From: Linyphia triangularis
Lineage: Eukaryota; Arthropoda; Arachnida; Araneae; Linyphiidae
Assembly: GCA_963978545.1 (NCBI GenBank)
Contig: OZ021732.1
Span: 25,864,688 to 25,928,687 of the forward strand
DNA: 64,000 bases
Reading direction: 5' to 3'
Under the pieces are notes generated by a model, which searched no databases, was not told the DNA's origin, and saw only the letters and a program-made list of their open reading frames with translations. The number at the start of each line of letters is the position of its first letter. Positions within the stretch are counted from its first letter, which is position 1. Shown here piece after piece: positions 26,201-35,200 of this stretch. The translations under genes were made by a program, and so were the position numbers.

Positions 26201-29200
26201 GCCTAAGATACATTAAAGTAGCGTAATAAAATTGTTTGTTTGTTGTGAATGACGTTGTCATTTAAAATCTAGGCAAAAAAAAAATCATCTAATTTGTATT
26301 GATACACACAATCTTTAAAAAAACATAATCATGAAAAATTTTTATTATATTACTGACCAAAAAGATAACAGTCTGCAATATTAAAAACATGTTAAGATTT
26401 GATCAAAATATAAATTATTATTGAAATGTTTGTACTGTTGCAATGAGCAGTAATCAAATTTGTGTATTAAAATTATTTAAAATAACAATTCATTACATGA
26501 GTAGTTTATTAAAATAACGGAAAACTGAAAAAAACTTGTTTCAATTCATGTCCTGTTAAAAAAAAAAAAAAAAAAAAAATTCTTTCATCAACTGCTATAA
26601 ATTCTTCAACCCATTGAAAAATCTTCACACACACAACAACAACAACAAAAAAAAAAAAAACATTTTCAAAACAAAGCTGAGTTAGTATTAGTTAACTTTT
26701 TTGTTTATTATTCGATCATTGAGAAGCTTGATTCCAATCAAATCCCATCCAACTTTATTAGCTTGTACCTTATCCATGAGTGCCGGCAAGATTATTTGCA
26801 GGGGGGGGGGGGGATGCAAAGGAATTAAAGTTTTTTTGTCAGCCATTTTTGAAAAAAAAATGAGAAATGACTTTTTAATGAGATTTTAATTAATAGTTCT
26901 ACATTAATTTTCTATTCATTGGAATAATTAAAATGTATTCCTCACGGCAAACGACCTCTTGTTCTAATAAAATTTACTTTCTTTACTTTTTTTATAAATT
27001 TCAAAAGCCAGAGGGATGCAAATGCCCCTTCTTACACCTTGCTGACGTCACCCATGATCTTGCTTAAAGTTATATGCTACGAATACCTAAAATTGGCACT
27101 TAAAATATTCTTCATTTAAAGAAAATTCAAACTTAATGCATACAAAATATTGTTATAGAAAATATAATAACTTATCTTCATAAACTATAACAATAACTGA
27201 TCTGCAAAAAATAATAAACGTTTATTTTCACAATAAGAGCAGCTTAGCCATTGGTTACAAACAAAAACTTAGAACTATCCCATTAGTGTCATTACAGGGG
27301 TGAGGAAATGAGACCCTTACTACACCATAAAATTCACATTACTCTTCTGTTCTAAATTAAAAAGGATTTTTATATAGTTTATTGTTATTTGCATTCACAA
27401 TCATTTAACTTCATTTTATTTGCTTTGATTTGGGGTTTGGTGGGATCACAAACACCTTTTCCCATTGAAAAACTTAGGGACCACATTGCTTGGGACTGTA
27501 AAGCGACTACTAAACGCAAAATTTAAATTCTTAACACTAAATGAGTATCCTCATCTAGAAACTGCCAGCTTAAGGTTATGTGTAATAAATTATACACATA
27601 ACCTTAAGGGTGCCTTCCACGTACATTGAATTAGGAAAAACATCGATATTTCCTAAATTTCCAAATTCTATTTTTCAGTAATTTTTCGAAAATTAGAATT
27701 TTTCTTTTTCTTTTTAGGCATCAGTTTAACGTATCTACTACGGAAAAAGGATACTCAATACGAAGTCGCTAATTTTCACAAACAGAAATATTCAAACATT
27801 TCATTGACTTCAAGCAAATCTTCTGACACGCAATCGATATCGTGCCAAGATCCACCTAAAGAAGAGTTACACCAGAACTCCACACTCCACTACAACCACG
27901 TCCAACTAAAGCCCCCGGAGAACAAGATGACCAGTGACGACACTACCAGGGTGACCTGCTTGGTGGAACAGATCACTTCCAAGTTCAGAAGGCGACACAA
28001 AGTGCCCCACTTTCGCATCAGGAGGAAGCACACTTGGTGGTACAAAATATCCAACCTCGTCCACTTGAAAAAGAAAGCAGTTAGGGCTCCATCCTCTGCG
28101 TCGAAACATTCCGATAAGTTCCGACCCGACGAGGAAGAACCTGCCAAGAGCAGCGTCTGCAACGTTCTTCTGAAACCTGAGGACTTGAAGCTCCAGAAAC
28201 GTTCCAATGAAAAGTTCCACCAGAAGGACAGCGGCGATGAACGCAAGTCGAGCTGGCAACCTTCGAAACCGTCGGTCAGCAACTGGAACAGAAGCGAGCT
28301 GTTCACGCATTCCGTAGAGACTATAAACGTCAAGCAGAACAAGAACAGGAGAAAGACGTTGGCCGATGGAATGTTACTGAGTTCCAGCCTCGCTCCAGAC
28401 AAACTATTTTCAACCCACGAAAAGGTTCCAGGTATTCTGATGACTGGGTCGGACTTGAACGCCCCCGATGGCACGCCAGATGTCTCTCCGATGTCGTCCA
28501 ACTACTCGCTTACGCCGTCCACAACTGAGAGCGAGGAAGACAACGAAGACAGGCGTGGTTCGGTGGAAGATCTAGCGGAAGATAGTTCCCCGGATCATCA
28601 CAACGCATCCCTTGTTCGAAGTGCCCCTTATCCGACTACAGAATTGCCTGTGGAGTATCGACTCATGATCAACAATATTGTCATGGGTATAAAGGATAAA
28701 GTGGACGCCCTAATCGTAAGTTAAAATTGGCACATTTAAGTTTTGAATAAAAAAAGAATGCACTGTTACGCTACGTATACGTGACTTTATTTCAACTTAT
28801 TTTGAACCTTCTCAAAGAGAGGGGGGGGGGGGAGGGAAGTGTCCAAAGGACTCTGTATCAATTATCGCAAACTTTTAAATATTCAAATATTTTGCCCGAT
28901 TAGGCGCACTTCAAAGGGATTGTTTGAATAATGATGTTTCTCTTTCAAAAAGCTGACTCATCCCAATACCTTTGCGATGTTTCAGCTCTTTGAAGATTTA
29001 ATATCCTCTAAGGAATAAAATGCTTATGTATAGGTAAAAAATGATGATAATAAAGGGTGAAATTTATTTAAAACACTTCGTCTTCTTAAAATCCTTTTAA
29101 ACTTTATTTTAATTGTACGCATATTATTTTATACAAAAGTAGAAAGTATTTAAGTGTGTGCCTCTTTAACACAATTATAATATTTATCATTTGGAGAAAA

Positions 29201-32200
29201 TCATAGTTAAGTAAAATAAAAAGAACTATTTAATGTAAATAGATTACTGTTAATACAGTTGAAAGTAAACGGACAACAGAAGAAGCCCTTTCTTCTCTTT
29301 TAGTTTCTTTATTGTCCTATTATAGTTTTTAAGTAGTTAGAGGAACTAACTCAAAATCACCAATTTTTACCATTGGTCCTTAAGAATAATCATCCTGAAA
29401 GAATTGTGAAAATTAAATGGACACAAGTAGCATCTTCTTTCGAAGTAACTAAAGGTTTAACAGTACATTTGTTTTCAAAACCTTCTCTTCCAGATGGAGT
29501 CTGAGAAAAAGACAATTGAGGAGATAATTCAGCTGAAGGAACGAATCAAACAACAAGATGCTCTCATTGAATATCTAGAGACACGATGCTCTAAAGAGGC
29601 AAGAATGCATTATTTTCTCTACAATTTTTTTACGTTTTTAAAAAAAGTTAAACGCTGATGGCAGTAAGTAGAACAGGTAACGGTAGCATCGATAGAATTT
29701 CCTCCACTATAATCCTATATCTTCCAACGCAACAGAAAAAGAAATATTCAAAAGTATTCATGAAATTTTGCGCTAAAAGATTGTAGATAATCATAATAAG
29801 TGGAGGGCTCATATTATTATATTACCAGAAAATACGTATTTAAATAAGGGGAGTGTGGTGTGATTACGTCACACAATGCCAAACGATCGTATATCAAACT
29901 GCCAAATTAAATACTTTCAAAGTTCCATCGCTTCACAAACTTAGGCGATAAAAACGTTCACCAAATCTTTAAAACAAAACCATGTATTGTCTTAATATTT
30001 TTGCTGATTCATAGCAATTAAACCTAGGGATGTGGAACATCGTACAACTTTCAATAACACTATAATAATGGTCATTGCATTCAAATTTGAAATGGAATTG
30101 TGCTATTTACCGTTTTCATATTTTCACTGCAATAATTTTTACATGGACAAAAAAAAAAAAAAAAACGGTGATGGTGTTCGATAAACATTACATTAACCTT
30201 TCTTAAACGTGAAACAAATAAAAATCCATTGTTGCTGGGCGATACTCGAGGGCAGAGATCTCTGCAATAAAGGCATTCGTTTTTCAACTTTTTACGCTTT
30301 TATCGCATTTCTACGGGAATTTCAGAGGTGGTGAGCATCTTAGGCCTCTTTCACACGGTGCGGATGCGAGTGCAGACGCGGGCCAGCAAAAACGCATGCC
30401 TTTTCCCACGGGTCCATATCTGCGGACGTTTTGCCCATATCTTTGAAGAGTTTGATAATTATTTTCACCCAATGAATGCAGTATCTGGATAAGCGTTGAT
30501 TAAAAGCATTTAGTTATTTTTTTAAGTTTTACTTTATAATATAAGTCTAAAATTTAAGTATGGATAAAAGAAGGTTACGGTTATTATATCTCCTTTATTC
30601 TAAAAGGAAACGGAGAGATAGGCGTTTGTTGGATCATCCTATTAATTAGGGCCGGCCAAAGGTGTCTGCGATCGCACACATTTAATTTTGAGAGGAGAGC
30701 CGAAATGAGAAAAACATTTTTAAAAAATAATATGATAATATGGTAAAAATGTAAACTAATAAAAACATTTTCCGCTACTAAAGCTAGGAAGGTTTTCTGC
30801 CAAGTGATGTAATACGAGTTAAATCAATAAATTGTCTCCCCCCCCCCCCCCCATGAATATTTAAATCAAAACTTTTGATGTAATTAAAAAAATGTGTCTT
30901 ATTTTCTGACAAAACTATAAACAGAATAAAAGAATTTAGGAGTTTGCTCTTTACAGAAGTACAGTACACCATGCCTATTAAGTTTGAGAAAGTCCGTTAA
31001 AAGAATTAGAAATAGAAGAAATCAGTTTAAAAAAATAATGTAACGGTACTAAATACTTTACTATTTATAACTACTTATTAGATTTAGTTTTTAATCCGTT
31101 TAAAATGCCAAATTCAGTATTAAGTTCGTGCAAATTTTAGTTATAGAGCACCCATACCATTTTCGGAGGGTTTTTTATAAACCCATTCATTGAAAGAGGC
31201 GCCAAAACTCATTCTTGCACACACAGCATTTTGCTCTTAGGCCGGCATTGTAGTAAAACTGAACAAACAACTAAGATAATACCAGTACTGATTTACAGTA
31301 TTAATATATAGTCGGCAGCTTTTACTTACCGATGTGGGAATTGTCTTCCTGTTTCCAAAATACCGAAAAGTGGTTGAGAGTAAAAGTGGAAATTTCACTC
31401 AAAGCCAATGTTATGTTTTAGAAAAAAAAGTTTCAATACGAGTGCACATTGGGAAATTTTCCTAAACTTTTTAATTAGATTCACATTTTTTCACACTTAA
31501 CAAGTGTAAAAAACTAACGTATCTGCATATCATTTGAGGATTGATTAATTAAATATTAACTAAAGGATATAATCCTGCCCCAATCCTAATTCAATTTGTA
31601 ATTTATTTAATATTTTAAATTTAACGACAAACGATACACAATGATTTGATAAAAGAAACCGACTAGGAACCTTAGAATTGAAAATTTAACTGGAATACTT
31701 TTTTTTATATAATTTTGTTTTGAAATTATTTAAAATTACTAACATTTTATAAAAACGCCAAGATTCAAAATTAAGTTAAAATTCGATTATTGCATAGATG
31801 AGTTAGATCCCAACAGGTTTTTTATCCCGCATTATACAATTTAAATTACAAATAAAAATATGATTAGTTAAATCAAACTGAATTTATCAATGGAAATTAC
31901 GGCTATGTACTGACTTCTGCGGGTCCGCACGAAGGTTTTCGGGTCCGCAGGGTGCTCACCGCACCGTGTGAAATGCTTCATTCAAAATGCATTGGTGAAA
32001 CTTTTTGCAGGCCCGCACTCGCATCAGCGTCCACACCGTGTGAAAGAGGCCTTAAGGAGCATTAGCACAGCGATTTTAATAAAAGTCGTTTAGAGCCTTT
32101 TCTTAGCAATTGCTGAAAAACATAATTTTTTTATGATTCTTCCAAGATCTCAACCTCATGCACAATTTTGACGAAAACCATTATTGTAGGTCCCATGGCC

Positions 32201-35200
32201 GCCAGTAACCCGTAAACCAAATTTGAACATCGTAGGTCAGTTCGTTCGGGAGTTGTGCTGACCAGGTACATTCAGTCAGACATATTTTTTTTACCACTTT
32301 TTTGAAGTCAAGATATTCCAAAACGTGAGAAATGCACACAAAAAATAGAAGAAAAAAATTTTGACCGAAAACAATACTCTATTAACCTATATAATTGAAA
32401 CTAAAAAATTCTAGTTATACTTCTAGACAATGAACATTTTATGTCAAATTTACCAATATATATAAATACACTGAAGAGCCAGAAAAACTGGTATAGGCAT
32501 GCATTTGAAAATAACGGAAGTATGCCATCAATCAGCGTTATGGGATGGAATCGGATGCACCTATATAAGACAACAGGTGACAAAACTGTTGGATCGATTC
32601 CTGCTGCTATAATGGCAAATTTTAAGGGACTTTGCTGGCGTCTTTTATAGTTGACGCTCGAGAGATAGGACATAGTATCCCCGAGGTGGCTAAGAAATTT
32701 CGATTTTCGCGTGCGACCACTTAACGAGCGTACCGTGAATATCCGTTATCCGGTAAAACATCAACTCTCAGACACATCGGTGGGGCTGGGGAAAAGACCT
32801 TGAAAGAACGGGACCATCGACGACTAAGGAGAATCCTTAAGCAAGATAGAAAGTGCAACACTTCCACAAATTGCTGCGGATGTCAATGCTGGGGCATCAA
32901 CAAGTATCAGCATGCAAACAGTTCAAAGAACCATCCTTAACATGAGGTTTCAAAGGCGAAGGCCCACTCGTGTACCGTTGTTGACTTCACGGCACAAGGC
33001 TTTACGACTTGCATGAGCCCACCAATACCACCAATGGAATGTTGATGACTGGAAGCACTTTGCCTGGTCTGATGAGTCTCGTTTTCAATTGTATAGGACA
33101 GATGGACGTGCATGGGTATGGAGACAAACTCATGAATCCATGGACCTTACATGACTACAGGGGACTGTTCAAGCTGGTAGAGCCTCTGTGATAGTAGGAT
33201 ACGTGTGTAGTTGAAGCGATATGGGACCTTTGATACACCTAGAGACGAATTTGACAGGTGTCAGGTACGTAAGCATCCTGTCCAATCACTTGCACCCATT
33301 CATGTCCATGGTACATTCGACCGGACTTAGAAAATTCCAGCAGGATAATGCGACACCCCACACGTCGAGAGTTGCACCAAATTGGCTCCAGGAATACTCT
33401 TTTGACTTTAGACACCTCCGTTGACCACCTAAATCCTCAGATATGAAAATTATTGAGCATGTTTGGGATGCCTTGCAACGTACTGTTCAAAAGAGATATA
33501 GATTTGAGGACTGCCCTACATCATTCATGGTGTGAATTTCCTCCATAATACCTTCAGGCATTAATCGAATCTCTGTCACGTCATGTAGTGTCACTTTTGC
33601 GTGCTTGTAGAGGTCCAACACGATAGTAGGCAAGTGTACCAGTTTTTCTGGCTCTTCACACACACACAAATACATACATCATTAATGGTTTTGCGTAAAA
33701 TAATCTGTGGTTACAAATGCAGTAGCGCGTTATTTCAATCATTATTTTTAGAGAAGATATAGTATTATTCATAGTAATATAGTAGAAGACATTTTATAGG
33801 GAAAAGTATTATGAGTTTCAGTTCGAGTAATATAACAATGTAAATTAGTAACGAAAATTCCAACTTCATTGTTTGACTATTAAAAATATTCATAGTTTTT
33901 AATTTATCTCCTTGACACAAAAACTTATATAAAATCAACAAATTTCAGGCATACATACTCACCGCTAACTCTAATTGTAATAATTTGTACAGCCTTTTCC
34001 TGCTCTTAATTTTATGTTTTAATAGAGCAGTGCAAATGATATGGACAGTAAAATTGGATAAAAACAATTATAATACATGTAAAATATATACTAAACTCAA
34101 ACTCTGGTGTTAAATTTTAAACCACATTTTTTTAAACTCCTTGATATTTTACATCAATCTACACGCTCATACGCCAATTCATGTTAATTTCTGGATTGAA
34201 CCTATATCATGGAAGTAGCATTGGCTCCCATTGCACAATGAGGATTAGAAAGGGCTTGATTTATTTATTCAAATTTATTGAAAGATGTAAGGATTAAAAA
34301 CTTCAGCAATTAAATGCCATAATAAACTATCAAACACAAAAACCAGTTTAATCTAAGGAAAGCGTTACTTTTAGAAATTAGAGGTTAGAAATGGAATATC
34401 TTACCATACAATGTACAAAAAATTTGTTAGAATGTTCAGCTTTAAGAGAAAAAAGTTATCTTCTTTGGTATTGAACTAGACCAATCTACCTCGGTTTTTG
34501 ATCATCGCATTTGCATTGGTAACATATGGTTGTTGTCTTCTTTCCTTAGCCTGGTGATGAGGTAGTGGGCAAAGAACAGCAGTCTTCCCCAGTGGCCCAT
34601 TCTTCCCCTCCAAACAAACCACCCCCGGAGGATCCGGCAGTCAGCAGTTCGGAAGCGGCATCCCCTGTTGACCTGGTCAGTAAGAAACTCACAACTTGAA
34701 AAAAATTTCCACGTAATGAGATCAAGAAAGCCAAAGTAAAACGAAGAAAGAATTTGAAAATTGAATTTCTCTGTTCTAGGCATCATTTGGGTTTCGTCCC
34801 AATAGAAAAGTTGTATAGGCCTTAGGTAAAAATCTAGTCGGTAGCATTCTCTTTCTATAGGATTAAAAATAAATCTGCTTAGATTATCAAGGTTATTTGA
34901 ACTAATGCTTATCACTTTGGCTTTCTCAACACTAGGTTCGCTAAGTACATGCTACCGAATTTATAGCAATACGACTGTTATGCATCCTTAGAATTATTAA
35001 TTGAAGTGAATGAAATGTATTTATATTTTTAAATCAACAATATTCAACTAACTGTATTAATTACAGAGTAAAACTTATTTGAAAAAAAAATTTCAAAGTA
35101 ACTCTCTCAATATCTTTTCCACTCACTGTTATCTACCATTTAGTTACTTATACCATTTCATTACGACTGATATCGAATATTTTCTTTTTTAGTTGAAACC

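Larger units (their letters stand above)
13307..27724 (+). other. 14.4-kb channel intron packed with repeats
   Basis: The donor is GTAGGT and the acceptor GCATCAG. Inside are family A repeats (13739, 17597, 24185, 25715), a family B copy (16561), a hAT MITE (21859-22512), a tRNA-derived SINE (about 23130-23391), six A/T homopolymer runs of 30-38 bases between 15.4 and 20.3 kb, several C or G runs, an (AT)n microsatellite near 16384-16418, and a perfect hairpin at 27569-27608. Outside these I see AT-rich sequence with no supportable exon. Confidence 0.75.
30003..32410 (+). repeat. Family B repeat split by a Harbinger-type insertion
   Basis: The left part (30003-30342) and right part (32052-32410) together match the copy at 16561-17012. 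The join falls exactly at a TTA present once in the other copy. Landmarks are GGGATGTGGAACATCG, CATTCGTTTTTCAACTTTTT, CACAGCGATTTTAA and GTTCGGGAGTTGTGCTGACC. Confidence 0.8.
29599..34549 (+). other. Channel intron with GC donor and stacked transposons
   Basis: The intron holds a family B repeat (30003-32410) interrupted by a Harbinger derivative (30343-32051), then a dead Tc1-like element (about 32469-33660). The rest (29599-30002, 33661-34549) is AT-rich with nothing recognised. It ends TTTCCTTAG. Confidence 0.75.

Noticed and set aside
27890..28501. 203-codon and 134-codon open frames on the minus strand opposite channel exon 3
   Set aside because: They lie exactly antisense to a well-supported exon with correct splice sites and have no recognisable motifs. 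Coding exons often leave open antisense frames.
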